DNA of 64,000 nucleotides. Source: Cephalopachus bancanus (Eukaryota; Chordata; Mammalia; Primates; Tarsiidae). Under the pieces are notes generated by a model that saw nothing but the letters and a program-made list of their open reading frames with translations, ran no database searches and had not been told where the DNA came from. A program made the translations under genes and the position numbers. Shown here piece by piece: positions 35,556 to 47,361 of this stretch. The stretch covers positions 1 to 64,000 of the forward strand of contig JAPVLO010001728.1 in the NCBI GenBank assembly GCA_027257055.1, given 5' to 3'. Position 1 is the first letter of the stretch. Each line of letters starts with the position of its first letter.

Positions 35556-37159
35556 TACGGGCGACAAGCCCCTGAAGAGACTTACAGGGTCCCTGGAAGG
35601 TGGGGCAGTGTCGGCAATTATTCTGAAGAAATAAAGAGAAAGAAAGAGAAAGGGGGAGAAAGAAAGAGACTGGACTCTGTCTAGTGCAGAAGCCAATTCT
35701 GAGGTAGGGATAGATATTAAAAGAAAGAAAGATGAAGGGATAGATATAAAGAGCAAGAAAGAGAAAGAAAGAAAGTGGACAACTGTTCAGTGAAATGAGC
35801 AGAAGCCATTTATTGGGACCAACTGTGAGTCTTTTATCCCAAATTTTCACATGTTAAATCACAAGACTTTCACATGAACATAAGGCCAGGTGGATGAGGT
35901 GAATGCCCCCACCCACCAGGTGTTTCCTTAAGCATGAGGAAGGACAATCCCAATCAAATCACGAGACTTTCACGTGAACACAAAGCCAAGCGGATGAGGG
36001 GCGTCCCCCACCCACCAGGTGTTTTCCCAGGCATGAGGAAGGAAAATCCCAAAATTATCTCACTGTTCCTTATGCTTGAGTTATGTTCCTCAAAAACAAT
36101 ACAACAATTCTAACATCATAAAATCCTAATAATCAATAACTTCTAAAACTTATGCATACCCAACACCTAATGACTGACTTAAATCCTAATACCTTTCTAT
36201 TCTGTGGTAATGCTACATACACTATGGAAACCCTTAATTAAAGCTCAAACCAGTTCCTGAAGAAAGTGGCCAGGTCGAAAGATCACCCTGGGATGTTTCT
36301 AGGCGCAATTGATTACAATTTCTTAACAAAATGGCCATTCTAAAATCCTATGTATCTATCTTAATTTCTATAAAAGTTTCTAATTCCTAATGCTAATATA
36401 TAAGGCTGATCATCAGCAATAAATCTTCAAAAATAAACCCAAATACAAACTGTAACTGTACTTAAGTGAAAACTGCAATTAGTAGAAAGTTGGAACAATA
36501 AAATTTCTAAGGTTAGCCTTATTCTATAAAAGCTCAAATTATCATATTTTATCGTACTTGAAGTAACATAATTCCCTGACGTAGAGTAACCTATTCTATA
36601 ATAATTTCTATGAGTAAAGTAAATTCAGTTTCTATTATAAGCAGAAAAAAAGTACACTAATTGTAACTAAAGGACCAGTTTAAAAGAATGCAGCCCAGTC
36701 CTGCCTGGACGCTGGGCTCTTAGGAATGTGGCCCAGCCCAAAATTCGTGCTGGGCCACTTCTGGTAAGTCTAGATAATCAACTATACCATCTAAAGCTGG
36801 AAACAGCTCTCTAAATGTATATACTAATTCTACAAATATACTTTAAAATCTTATAAAGAAGCTTGTATCATGTATAAGGCTCCCAAATGTTACCTGAGTT
36901 TGAACTGTGTTAAGTTTAAAGCTGAAACCTCAGTCTGTGAGAAACGGGGAACAATGGATCCCTATAGTCAGCCATGCCTGTCATATTCTCAGAACTTCAT
37001 GCTTAGATCATAAAATCCCTGCTAGTGGGTCATGCCAAACAACAAAGAAAGGAGGAGGGAATGGGCCTTCAGCTCCTGAACACAACTTGGTTGTCTCATG
37101 GTCCGCAGCCCACTTTGATCCCTAACGCTCAGGTGGGCCTCCACGGTCAGCTCCCAACA
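35556..37159 (-). repeat. ERV-A 5' LTR (about 1.6 kb)
   Basis: On the - strand it begins TGTTGGGAGCTGACC at 37,159. It ends just before the primer binding site after a pyrimidine-rich stretch (the GA-rich + strand block 35,630-35,780). An AATAAA signal is on the - strand (35,809-35,814). It contains a ~100-bp tandem duplication (35,855-35,955 and 35,955-36,053). U3 (about 36,050-37,080) is A/T-rich with scattered decay. Confidence 0.88.
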
Positions 37160-37618
37160 TGAACATATAGTAAAGTTTGAAGACTGGAACAGTGATAACT
37201 CCTGCTTTGTTTCTTTTGATAAAATTCTTTTGGTTATTTATGATTGTTTATGATTTCATATGAATTCTTCATTGTAATTTCCAGGTCTGATAAGAATGAT
37301 GTTAAATTAATGGTTATTTCATTGAATCTGCAGATTGACTAAAAGGCTAATTTTTACATTAAAAGAGGTAATTAAAGTCAGGGAAACAAGCAAGTCAAAT
37401 TGCATTTTATGACATCAGCCTCAGAACTTTGACATCATATTGGGAGGAACCATGAGCAATCCTTCGGCTTCAAGCACTAGTATACAGTGCTCTGCCCAAT
37501 GCGGTAGACAAGGTGGACTTCATTCCCAAGAATTGAAGAGAACCATGTGTTCACAACTATCCAAAAATATCTTCAGGAATAAGTGACCATTCAAGAATAC
37601 TCTAAACGAGGTAGTCTA

Positions 37619-37890
37619 TTTTATTTTTTTTTGAGTTGGAGTCTCACTCTGTCACCCAGACTAGAGTGCAGTGGCCACTACCGGCCACCGCAGCCTTGAC
37701 CTGCTGTGCTCCAAATATCATTCTACCTCAGGCCTCCAAGTAGCCAGAACTACAGGCATGCACTAAAACGACCGGCACGTAGAGATGAGGTCTTGCTGTC
37801 CAGGCGGGTCTCAAACCTGCAGGCTCATGCAATCCACTCACCTCAGCCTCCCCAAGGTGTGGGATTACAGGCTGAGCCACTGAGCCCTGC
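37619..37890 (-). mobile_element. Alu-like SINE (S7), inside the mini cDNA poly-T
   Basis: Dimer with the linker region shortened (CGACCGGCACGTAGAGATG lacks the A-rich linker). Inserted between GAGGTAGTCT and the T-run of the mini cDNA fragment of unit 7; the flanking TAGTCT/CGTCTTT is a weak direct repeat. Confidence 0.87.
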
Positions 37891-37970
37891 CGTCTTTTTT
37901 TTTAAAGCAGTCTATATTGAGAGGACCAAGTAACACCCAAACTGGGAGTGGACGTGATGGGGTTGTCCAA
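37891..37970 (-). pseudogene. Mini polyadenylated cDNA fragment, unit 7
   Basis: Separated from its left direct repeat (GAGGTAGTC, 37,609-37,617) by SINE S7. The right repeat GAGGTAGTC is at about 37,971-37,979. The A-signal reads AATATA on the - strand. Confidence 0.77.
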
Positions 37971-38409
37971 GAGGTAGTCTTTTTATCATTATGGTCACAG
38001 AGTACTGTTGGAGCTTGGTTATAGCACAACCAAGTAATATTTTAGCACTTTCTTTAGTTTAGAATCTTTTTGATATTTTTAGTATTGTGTAACAACCATT
38101 GAGTAGTTTTTCCCACAGGATTTGAAGATTGCTTTTGCTAAGATCATAATCAATTTTCCAGAATTTTCAATTATCTAAATTTTTACACTAATGAGGAACC
38201 CAAATACTTACTACTTTGTAAATCTCCATGCTTTTTTTTATATATATTGGGCCCCAAATTCTCTTTTTTCTGTGTGCCTCATTTTAAATGCTTGGTGATT
38301 AAAAGTATCAGATTATTGGGATACTTTATGCAGAGTACAGCATTATGTCTTAGGTAGAGAAAAAACTAGGAGATTCAATGGAAATACTCTTTTAAAAATA
38401 TAAATTGTT

Positions 38410-38652
38410 GCCTGAGCCTACGGGTTCGAGACCCGCCTGGGCCGTAAGACCTCATCTCTACAATAAATCAGAAAATTAGCTGGGCGTGGTAGTGCACGCC
38501 TGTAATTCCTGCTACTCGGAAGTCTGAGGCCAAAGGATCGCTGGAGTCCAGCAGGTCGAGGTTGCGGTGGCCAGGGCGGCTACTGCGCTCCAGGCTGGGT
38601 GACCAAGTGAGACTCCAACTCAAAAAATAAATAAATAAAATAAATATATAAA
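38410..38652 (+). mobile_element. 5'-truncated Alu-like SINE (S8), + strand
   Basis: Lacks the first ~55 bp, starting at GCCTGAGCCTACGGG. The tail is (AAAT)n-like. Flanked by AAAAATATAAATTGT on both sides (about 38,394 and 38,653), a clear target-site duplication. Confidence 0.92.
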
Positions 38653-40983
38653 TAAAAATATAAATTGTGTTAAAATATAAAGGGAATGTGATTTTATATT
38701 TCCTTCAAATATATAAGGGAAACTTTCTCTAAGGATTGCACATCTGTAACATTTAATCAAAATTACTAGCAGAAAATAGAGGGCAACAAGAAAATGTCAA
38801 CAAATTTTAAGAATGGAAAAAGCTGTATTAAATTATTATACTTTTTTATTTTCTGAGATATTTAAGATTTATTATGCATTCTGCCTTCAGAATAACACTT
38901 AGGTACACTGAATCTCAAGGTTCAGTTTTCTAAGAATGATATAGATCTGGAATCTCAACAAATTTCAATTTAGGAAGAATAACACATTGAGAATTCATCT
39001 GAGAAACACTGTAGTTTTCAATTTTGAATGCAGAATTAAACCATGTATTCCAATGTATTAAAAGGGAAAGGAGTTATCATTGGAGAATATACAATTCTTA
39101 AAAAATCAATCCCAGCATAGTGAACATTTCTAGGCCAAACCCTGAATTGTAAGCATTTTTAAAGTAAAAAAAAAAAAAAAGAATAAACAAAGTCAGTTGC
39201 ATGTTTTACAGCTTTCATTTATTTATTTATTTATTTATTTTAATTTTTTTTAAAATGTGGGGTAAAATTCAGTTAGATATACAAACATTGATTTTGCGAG
39301 TTCCCTGGTTAATGAGGTATGCCCCTCCATTTCTTAGCAGAATCCCTCCACTGCCAATCTCATCCCTTCTTCTAAATAGTTTTCCACTCCTGCCAATCAC
39401 TTTCTTACAGCACTATAAGAGATCAAGTTCTGCTCATGAGTGAGAACATATGGAACTCTGTTCTTTCTTTCTGTGATAAATCACGGAAAATGACCTACCA
39501 CTTGTCCATCAAACGTTCTGCAAAATCCTTATATCTGTCCTTTTTTTATGGCTACATAATATTCTACTGTCTATATACCACATTTATTTTATCCATTCCA
39601 ATTTTGATGGGCAACATGGTTGGTACCAAGTTTTTTGCAAATGTGATTAGAGCTGCAAAAAACATACAGGGGCAGGTATCTTTTTGGTAAAATGATAGGG
39701 GTTCCTCCAGGTATATTCTCTACGGGGAATAACTGAGTCACATGATAGGTCAATATCTTTTCCCTTTACAAACCACCATACTGTTTTCTAAAGATTTTGC
39801 TCTACTTTTCACTCCACATGCAGTGTAGAAGCATTTATTTCTTCCCAAATCCTGAGCTGCAGCTGTTATTTTTTGTTTAATTAAGGATGGCCAGTCTTAA
39901 AGGGGGTATGTGGTATTTCAAAGTGGTTTTATTTGCATTTCTTTGATGATGAGTGAGGCTGAGCAATTTTCATATGTCTGCTGGCTGCCCCTATCTCTTC
40001 TTATGATAAGTGTCCAATCACGTGTTTTGCACACTTTTCAAAAGGAATGTTTGTCTAATTTCCGATTGAATTTCTTCTAGATCCTACATGTTATGCCTTT
40101 TATAGATATATAGGTGGGAATAGTTTTTATCATTCTGTTAGCTGTTTCCCTGCTCTTCTGAGGCTTTCTTTTGTTTTGCAGAAGTAATATTAATTTGATG
40201 AGATTCCACTTGTCTAGCATACTTCTTAAGGCATGGGTATTTAGGGCTCTGAAAAGGAATTAGTTTCCAGTTCCTGTTTCCCTAATGGTGTCTCCTGTGT
40301 TGTCTAACATTAATATAATTTGGTGTTTTACATTTAGGTCTTTGATCCATTTAGAGTTAATGTGTATGGTGTTAAATTGGGGTCCTGTTTCAATCTTGTG
40401 CATGTTGTCAGCCTTTTCCCAGCACCATTTACTGAATATGTTCTCCATTACTCAGTGGGTCTTGGAGGTTTTTTCAAAGATGAGTTGTTTGAGAATTTGA
40501 GAATTTCATCTCTGTCCTGATCCATTGACCTATACACCTATACTTGTACCAATACTTGGCTCCTGCTTTATTCCTTTTGGTAAGATTCTTTTGGCTATTC
40601 ACGATTGTTTATGGTTTCATATGAATTCATTATTATAATTTCTAGGTATGATAAGAATGATGTTAACTTAATAGTTATTTCATTGAATCTGTAGGTATCT
40701 TAAAGGCTAATTTTTACCTTATAAGAGGTAAGGAAAGTCAGGGAGACAAGAATGTCAAATTGTCATTTATGACAACAGCCTCAGAACGTTGACATCATAA
40801 TGGGAGTGTCCTTGTCTCCTGAGCAATCCATAGGCTTCAAGCACTTGTGTATAGTACTCTGCCAAATGCGGTAGACATGGTGGATTTCATTCCCAAGAAG
40901 TGAAGAGAAGCATGTGTTCACACCTATGCTAAAATATCTCTAGGGAGACGTGAACATTTAAGAACCCTCTAAACGAGGTAGTA

Positions 40984-41058
40984 ATTTTTTTTATAGCAGT
41001 CTTAGTTGAGAAGTACGAGAAACCCCCAAACTGAGGGGGACCTTAGGGGGTTGCCCAT
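40984..41058 (-). pseudogene. Mini polyadenylated cDNA fragment, unit 8
   Basis: Flanked by GAGGTAGTA (40,975) and GAGGTACTC (41,059-41,067). The A-signal is decayed (CTCAACTAAGACTGC on the - strand). Confidence 0.75.
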
Positions 41059-41582
41059 GAGGTACTCTTTTATTATTATGGTCTCGGAGTCCTGTTGGAG
41101 CTTGGTTATAGCACAAAATAATATTTTCGCTCTTTCTTCAGTTTAGAAACTTTTGGATGTTGTTAGTAGTGTGTAACAGCATATTAGCAGTTTTTACTAC
41201 AGGATTTGAACGTTGCTTTTGCTAAGATCATGATCAATTTTCCAGAATTTTCAATTATCTAAATTTTTATACTAATGTAGAGCCCAAATACTTACTACTT
41301 TGAAAATCGTCCTGATATTTTGGTTCATATATATTGGGCCCCAAATTCTCTTTTTTCTGTGTGCCTAAATTTAAATGCTTGGTGATTAAAAGTATCACAT
41401 TAATCAGATACTTTGTTGCAAAGTACAGCATTATGTCTTAGGTAGAGAAAATACTAAGGGATTCAATGGAAATACTTTAAAATATATATATTGGGTTAAA
41501 ATATAAAGAGAATGTGATTTTATATTAACTTCAAATATGTAACGAAAACTTTTCTCTAAGCATTGCACATCTGTAACATTTT

Positions 41583-41886
41583 CTTTTTTTTTTTTTCCTT
41601 TTTTTTTTTTTTGAAGTTGGCGTCTCACTCTGCCCCTTGTACTGGAGTGCAGTAGCCGCTCCAGGTCACTGCAGCCCCAACCTGCTGGGCTCCGATGATC
41701 CTTCCGCGTCAGCCTTTCGAGCAGCCAAATTACAGGCGTGCGCTACCACGCCCAGCTGATTTTTTGATTTGTTGTTGAGATGAGGTGTTGCTGCCCAGGA
41801 GGGTCTGGAACCCACAGGCTCAGGCACTCCACTCACCTCAGACTCCCAAAGGCACGGGATTTCAGGCTGAGCCACAGAACCCGGCT
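41583..41886 (-). mobile_element. Alu-like dimeric SINE (S9)
   Basis: Long T-run interrupted by CC at the left end, then a full dimer ending CCGGCT. Flanked by CATCTGTAACATT and CATCTGTCACATT, a 13-bp target-site duplication with one mismatch. Unique to unit 8. Confidence 0.92.
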
Positions 41887-43749
41887 CATCTGTCACATTT
41901 AATCAAAATCAACAAGCAGAAAATACAGAGTGCACCAAGAAAATGTATATAAATTTTAAGAATGGAGAAAGCTGTATTAAGTTATGATACTGTTTTATTT
42001 TCTAAAATTTTTAAGATTCATTATGCCTTTTGCCTTCTGAATAGCTCTTAGGTACACTGAATCTCAAGGTTCAGTTTTTTAAGAATGATATAGATCTGGA
42101 ATCTCAACAAGTTTCAATTTAGGCAGAATAAAACATTCAGAATTTATGTGAGGAATACTTTAGTTGTCAATTTTGAAGGCAGAATTACACCATGTATTCC
42201 AACATATTAAAGGGACAAGGAGTTATCATCGGAGTTTTATACAATTTTTGAAAAATCAATCCCTGCATAATGAACATTTCTAGGCCCAACCCTGAATTGC
42301 AACCATTTATAAAGTAAAAAAAAATAAACAATAGAATAAACAAATAAAGTCAGTTACATGTTTTACAGCATTCACTTATTTATTTATTTAATTATTTTTA
42401 CTTTTTTAAAAAATGTGGGGTACAATTAAGAGTTAGACTTACAAACATTGATTTTCCAAGGAACCTGCTTGATGAGGTATGCCCCTCCCTTCCTTAACAG
42501 TATCCCTCTACTGCCAATTTCACCCCTCCCCCTAAACATTTTCCACTACAGAAAATCACTTTCTTACAGCACAATAAGTGATCAGGTTCAGCTCATGAGT
42601 GAGAACATATGGAACTCTGTTATTTGTTTCTGTGATTAATCACTGAAAATGACCTACCTCACATCCTTCAAACGTTCTGCAAAATCCTTATATCTGTCCT
42701 GTTTTATGGCTGCATAATATTCCACCGTGTATACACGAAATTTATTTTATCCATTCCAGCTTTGATGGGCAACATGGTTGGCACCATCATTTTTGCAATT
42801 GTGATTAGAGCTGGAAATAACATATTGGAGCAGGTATCATTTATGTAAAATAATTTGAGGTCCTACAGGTATATTCTCGAAAGGGGAATTACTGAGTCAC
42901 ATGGGAGGTGAAGAACTTGTTCCTTTACAAACCACCACATGGTTTTCCAAAGATGTTGCTGTACTGTTCAGTCCACATGTAGTGTAGAAGCATATATTTC
43001 TTCGCAAATCCTGACTTGCAGCTGTTATTGTTTGTTTAATTAAGGAAGGCCAGTCTTACACGGGGTATGTGGTATTTCAAAGTGGTTTCATTTGCATTTT
43101 TTTGATGATGAGTGAGACTGAGCAATTTTCATGTGTCTGCTGGTTGCCCGTATCTCTTCTTATGAAAAGTGTCCAATCACGTATTTTGCACACTTTTGAA
43201 AGGAAATTTTTGTCTGATTTTTCTAAGTGTTTGAGTTTCTTGTAGATCCTAGATGTTATACCTTTTTGCAGATATATAGGTGGAGAATCGTTTTTCCCAT
43301 TCTGTTGGCTATATCCCTGCTCTTCTAATGGTTTCCTTTGTCTTGCAGAAGTATCTTAATTCGATGAGATACCACCCGTCTAACTTACTTTTTAAGGCAT
43401 GGGTATTTAGGGCTCTGAAGAGGAATTAGTTTCCGGTTCCAGTTTCCCTAATGGTGTCGACTGCGTTTTCCAGGATTATTATAATTTGCTGTTTTATGTT
43501 TAGGTCTTGACCCATTTAAAGTTAATGTGTATGGTGATAGATTGGGATACTGTTTTAATATTGTGCATGTTGTCAGCCTTTACCCAGTACCATTTACTGA
43601 ATATGTTCTCCAATACCAAGTGTTACATGAAGGTTTTTTCAAAGATGAGTTGGTTGAGTATTTGAGCATTTCTTTCTCTGTCATGATCCATTGGCCTATG
43701 GACCTATTCTTGTACCAATACCAGGTTGTGTTGATTATTGTAAATATAT

Positions 43750-44943
43750 TGTTGGGAGCCAGCCTTGGAGGTTCACCTGATTGACAGGGTCCGGGTGGGC
43801 CGAAGACCCCGGGCCGCAGGGCGAGCCCAGGAAGCTGAGGCCCTTCTGTCCTTCACCTTTGCTGTTTGATACTGCCGAAGAATTCTGTGCAGTCGTGGAG
43901 GAAGAAAATGGTATGTTTATGTGAAGTGCTCACAGCTAATCTGGAAACATCATGGTTTATTTTTCCATTTTTCCCACTATGCCATTTGGCCTTTTCTAAC
44001 ATATGTAAGGGTTAAACTCTGAAGCACATCAAGAATGCTTTATTTTACTTGGTTATAAGTTACTAGACATTGCTTAAGTAATAAATGATATGAGTATATC
44101 CACTCTATATTTGATTTAGAACTATACAGTTTAGTGTTTAGACATAAGGATTTTTAGAAGTATAAGTTTATAATAGGTTCATTATGAATTCATTATAAGT
44201 TCTAACATTTACTAGGAGTTATGTAGGTGACTTATAATACTGTTTTTATTGATTTAGGATAAAGATTAATGTTAAGGTTTTTACTTAATTTTATAGTTAA
44301 AACTATAAAATTAATACTCTAAGTTAACATTTATAGAGTAGGTTTTCACTAAACTCATAATATAATAATTAGACACTTTTATGACAGATCAGCTAAAACA
44401 GAAAGTAACCTTGAGGGGCCTGGGAAACATTACTAAAAGCTTCTTTTGAGTTCTCTTTAGAAACAAGCACTGCAAAATAAGAGAAAAATAACGAGGACAT
44501 CTGGACAAGGGAGGCGATTACAGGACTCTGAAGAACACAAGAGCCTAAGATGAGAATATTCCTAACACATAAAGAAATACACACTTAAAGAAACTTTCTT
44601 AAAACATTTGTAATTTGGGACATTGGACTGAGAGTGTCATTGTTGGCTTTATGAATAGGACTTGTCTAATGCCTATGAGATTCCTGGCTTATTTTCTACT
44701 AAAGCCTATGGGAATCTTGGTTTGTTTGCTACTAAGACCACTAGCTGGTAACTTTTAAAAGATATGTATATGAAAGAATTTTCTTTTTTCTTGCCCCCTT
44801 TAAAAATGGTATAAAAGCTCTGTATTAACTAGCATTAAATTGTCATCTGTTCAAGAAGCAGGTGTTCGGTATATGATCGTTGTCGTCGCCTATCTGTCTC
44901 TCCTTCAACATATTTCACGACCCTTGTGGGGCGGGACCCCGCA
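43750..44943 (+). repeat. ERV-B 5' LTR (1194 bp)
   Basis: Starts TGTTGGGAGCC and ends GGGACCCCGCA. A TATA box (GTATAAAAG, 44,809-44,817) is followed by an ATTAAA polyadenylation-type signal (44,834-44,839) and a short R/U5. It lacks the pyrimidine-rich U5 block of ERV-A, so it is a different LTR family despite sharing the first 11 bases. Confidence 0.9.
44809..44839 (+). promoter_or_regulatory. ERV-B LTR TATA box and ATTAAA signal
   Basis: GTATAAAAGC at 44,809 and ATTAAA at 44,834 are about 20 bp apart. This is compact but compatible with a retroviral U3/R boundary near 44,835. Transcription from this LTR would run on the + strand into gag. Confidence 0.65.
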
Positions 44944-44945
44944 AG

Positions 44946-44964
44946 TGGTGCCCGATGCCTGGGA
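44946..44964 (+). promoter_or_regulatory. ERV-B primer binding site (probably lysine tRNA type)
   Basis: TGGTGCCCGATGCCTGGGA begins 2 nt after the LTR. The first ten bases match the lysine-3 type site with one change, while the 3' half is diverged, so the tRNA assignment is tentative. Confidence 0.6.
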
Positions 44965-45089
44965 GCTTGAAGGTAATCTTTTCTCTTTCTTTTCGGGGCA
45001 GATAGGACCTCACCTGGGGCGCTGCAGGCCCCCCTGTAGAGATAAGCAGGGAAAGGATAGGTGAGAAGTGCTAGAGCCGTGATATAATC

Positions 45090-46860
45090 ATGGGCCAGAA
45101 ACAGTCTAAACGAAGGAGACTGTTTATAAATGTCTTACTCGATACGTTATCTAAAAAGGGAATTAAGGTGTCTTGTACTCGATTGGCTCGTTTTTTGCGA
45201 TTTGTCCAGGCACAATGTCCCTGGTTCCCTCAAAAAGGCACCATTGATTTGGCTATTTGGACCAAAGTTGGGGAAAAACTTAAACTCTGTTATACTTTGC
45301 ACGGACCTGATGAGGTCCCTGTTGATGCTTTTGCCTTATGGAATGTTATTAAAGATGCTTTTGGGTCCACGACATGAGTATTCTAAATTTCCTACCAAAT
45401 TTACTAAAGAGGATGATCCTATATTGGCCTCTAATTCCTCTAAAGCTGTGCCTATAACTCCTCCCTTGGATAACAGCACTCCATTCCCAGTGGATGAGGC
45501 TATTTTGAAAAAGGAGGTAGTTCAGCATAATGAACAAAAGCATCCTGATAATTTAATTAATTTATCCTTGACCCAACCTTCTCCTCACTATGTGCCGAGG
45601 AAGTCCGCTTTCACTCCTGGGCACTCCCTCTCGTCCAAGGCGCCTTATGTTGGTATTAAGGGAGCTAGAAGGCAGGCTGAGGAGGAGGGTAATTTGGATT
45701 TTTCTTTGTGCTTTCCAATTTTGTTTGATAATGAATTTGAAGATGTCCCTCCGGTATGGGAACCATTGCCATACAAACTCTTAAAAGAGCTCAAGGAAGC
45801 TTGTTGCCAGTATGGACCTTTGGCTCCCTATACCTCCACACTTATGGAACAGTTCACTAACCGTTGAATGACCCATATGATTGGAAAATGCTTACTAAAT
45901 GCTGTTTAACAGGAGGAAATTTTTTACTGTGGAAAGCGGAATTTGAGAATCAGGTTAAACAGATGGCTGCCCAAAACAGGCAGGATCCACAGACCCCAGA
46001 CGTTATTACTGCTGAAATGCTTATGGGGACTGGGGCTTATGAATCTGTGGATGCTCAAATGGCTATGCCAAGAGATGCCCTAGTACAACTTAATATTTGT
46101 GCAGCCAGAGCTTGGAGAGCACTTCCCACTAGTGCTAACCAAGCTACCCCCCTAGGAGAAATTAAACAAAAGTCTGATAAAAATTATGAGGATTTTGTCT
46201 CTCAATTACAAACGGCTGTACATAGAATAACCATTAATGAGGAAGCAGCCGACATTTTGGTAAAACAATTGGCTTTTGATAATGCTAACGGAACCTGTCA
46301 AGCTCTTCTAAGACCTGTCAGGAAGACAGGACAATTGAGTGACTACATTAGGATGTGTGCTGATGTCAACCCCGCTTTTTGTACAGGGTGTGGCAATAGC
46401 TGCAGCTCTTAAAGGAAAACTTATACTCAATTTATGCAAGGGATCCAGAGTGGAACTAATAAACCTAAAAACAAAAATGTCTTAACCTGCTACAACTGCG
46501 GACAGCCTGGCCATATCAGTAAACAATGCCAGTCTAAACAAAGGCCTCAAGCTGTCCCACCACTACCATCTTCTGGAATCTCTCAGCCACAATCTTTATG
46601 TTCTAGATGCCTGAAAGACTTCCATTGGGCTAAGGATTGCAAATCTAAATTTCATAAAAATGGCACTCTGTTAACGGAAGGACAGCCTACAGTGCCTGAG
46701 TCGGGAAACGAATTAAGGGGCCAGCCCCGGCCCCAAATAACAACAGGGGCAACTTCCACTCTAAATCCATTCATTCCCTTTGTTCCATCTCAGAGCTCAT
46801 CAGAGCAACCCCAAGGAGTGCAGGACTGGACCTCTGTTCCTCCACCTTCACAATATTAAC
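45090..46860 (+). pseudogene. gag: ERV-B gag remnant, nearly full length but frameshifted
   Basis: Starts at 45,090 with MGQKQSKRRR (myristoylation signal plus basic patch). The matrix domain reads to 45,377, and a frameshift near 45,370 moves the frame. An intermediate region and the capsid N-terminal part (PYKLLKELKEACCQYG) end at a stop at 45,867. The capsid continues in another frame (45,864-46,412; CLTGGNFLLWKAEFEN, then the major homology region with ADILVKQLAFDNA). Nucleocapsid (46,434-46,859) has two intact CCHC boxes, CYNCGQPGHISKQC and CSRCLKDFHWAKDC. All expected domains are present in order but in at least three frames. Confidence 0.92.
46703..46750 (+). promoter_or_regulatory. 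ERV-B gag-pro frameshift signal (GGGAAAC plus pseudoknot)
   Basis: GGGAAAC (46,703-46,709) is followed after 7 nt by GGGGCC, AGCCCC, GGCCCC, AAATAACAAC, AGGGGC. GGGGCC pairs with GGCCCC (6 bp), and GCCCC in the loop pairs with GGGGC downstream (5 bp), forming an H-type pseudoknot. The pro frame that follows is shifted relative to nucleocapsid, as expected for -1 frameshifting. Confidence 0.82.
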
Positions 46861-47361
46861 CCCGGACATTTCAATTACCCCGATTCCAACAGGGGTAAAG
46901 GGCCCACTCCCTGATGGGATAGTGGGGATTATTCTAGGAAGAAGTTCTTTGTCTCTTCAGGGAGTCTCTGTTATTCCTGGAGTTGTGGACTCTGACTATA
47001 CAGGAGAAATTCAAGTGCTTGTAGCTCCTCCGAGTAAGACTGTGCAGTTTTACAAAGGTCAGAAAATAACTCAGTTGTTGCTCTTGCCTTACCACGAGAT
47101 GGGAAAGTCTCTGACTAATGAGCCCAGGGGAGACTCTAGATTTGGGTCGAGCGATTCTGGTTTTTTGGCTTCAGGAGGTCACTACTTCTAGGCCTTTAAA
47201 GGAATTATTTATTCGGGGAGTTAAAATTAATGGCTTGTTGGGTACTGGGGCAGATGTTTCTTGTATTGCTGGAAAAAACTGGCCTTCTTCGTGGCCAACC
47301 CAAGTTGCCTCCTCAGGGCTTATTGGTATTGGTAAAGTACCCTCTGTAGGAGGACCCCGCA
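46850..47361 (+). pseudogene. pro: ERV-B dUTPase and protease N-terminal remnant
   Basis: dUTPase runs from about 46,850 to 47,125, with GRSSLSLQG and GVVDSDYTGE. A frameshift follows, then the protease start from 47,118, where the active-site motif reads LLGTGAD instead of the expected DTG-containing form. This loses the catalytic aspartate. The frame is cut at about 47,350 by the deletion junction with the 3' LTR remnant. Confidence 0.88.

Larger units (their letters stand above)
29621..37159 (-). mobile_element. ERV-A: defective class II (betaretrovirus/HML-like) provirus
   Basis: On the - strand the order is 5' LTR (37,159-35,556), lysine-type primer binding site, gag, dUTPase-protease, short reverse transcriptase remnant, integrase, env, polypurine tract and 3' LTR (30,104-29,621). 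It splits the L1 tail of unit 7. Flanks (TTACTTTAT/ACA and TGAACATATAG) fit the empty site GATTACTGTAAACATATAG, but a clean target duplication is no longer readable. Most of reverse transcriptase and RNase H is deleted and all frames are broken, so the provirus is defective. The dUTPase in pro and the env type point to class II. Confidence 0.93.
28243..39191 (+). repeat. Array unit 7, interrupted by provirus ERV-A and two SINEs
   Basis: The L1-tail part is 28,260-29,620 and resumes at 37,160-37,336 after the 7.5-kb provirus. Unidentified part 37,337-39,191. A SINE (37,619-37,890) sits in the poly-T of the mini cDNA fragment (37,891-37,970), and a 5'-truncated + strand SINE lies at 38,410-38,652. 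Subtracting all insertions leaves about 2.9 kb. Confidence 0.9.
39192..42348 (+). repeat. Array unit 8
   Basis: L1-tail part to about 40,696 with a local loss near 40,550: the stretch between the CCAATAC and CTCCTGCTTT landmarks is shortened. The donor-like motif is GGTAAGG near 40,727. Unidentified part 40,697-42,348 with the mini cDNA fragment about 40,984-41,058 and a SINE at 41,583-41,886. Confidence 0.9.
43750..47361 (+). mobile_element. ERV-B: class II provirus with 5' LTR, gag, truncated pro and collapsed 3' part
   Basis: On the + strand the order is LTR (43,750-44,943), primer binding site, gag, dUTPase and protease start. It then jumps to the last ~10 bp of an LTR (GGACCCCGCA, 47,352-47,361). 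It is flanked by an exact 6-bp repeat ATATAT (43,744-43,749 and 47,362-47,367), and units 10 and 11 show the empty site. Both integration ends are thus intact, although the rest of pro, all of pol and env, and nearly the whole 3' LTR are gone. Confidence 0.93.

Noticed and set aside
43750..44943. The possibility that the 5' LTR region of ERV-B is a solo LTR unrelated to the gag that follows.
   Set aside because: A primer binding site lies 2 nt after the LTR, gag follows in the same direction, and the exact ATATAT repeat brackets LTR plus gag plus pro as one insertion.
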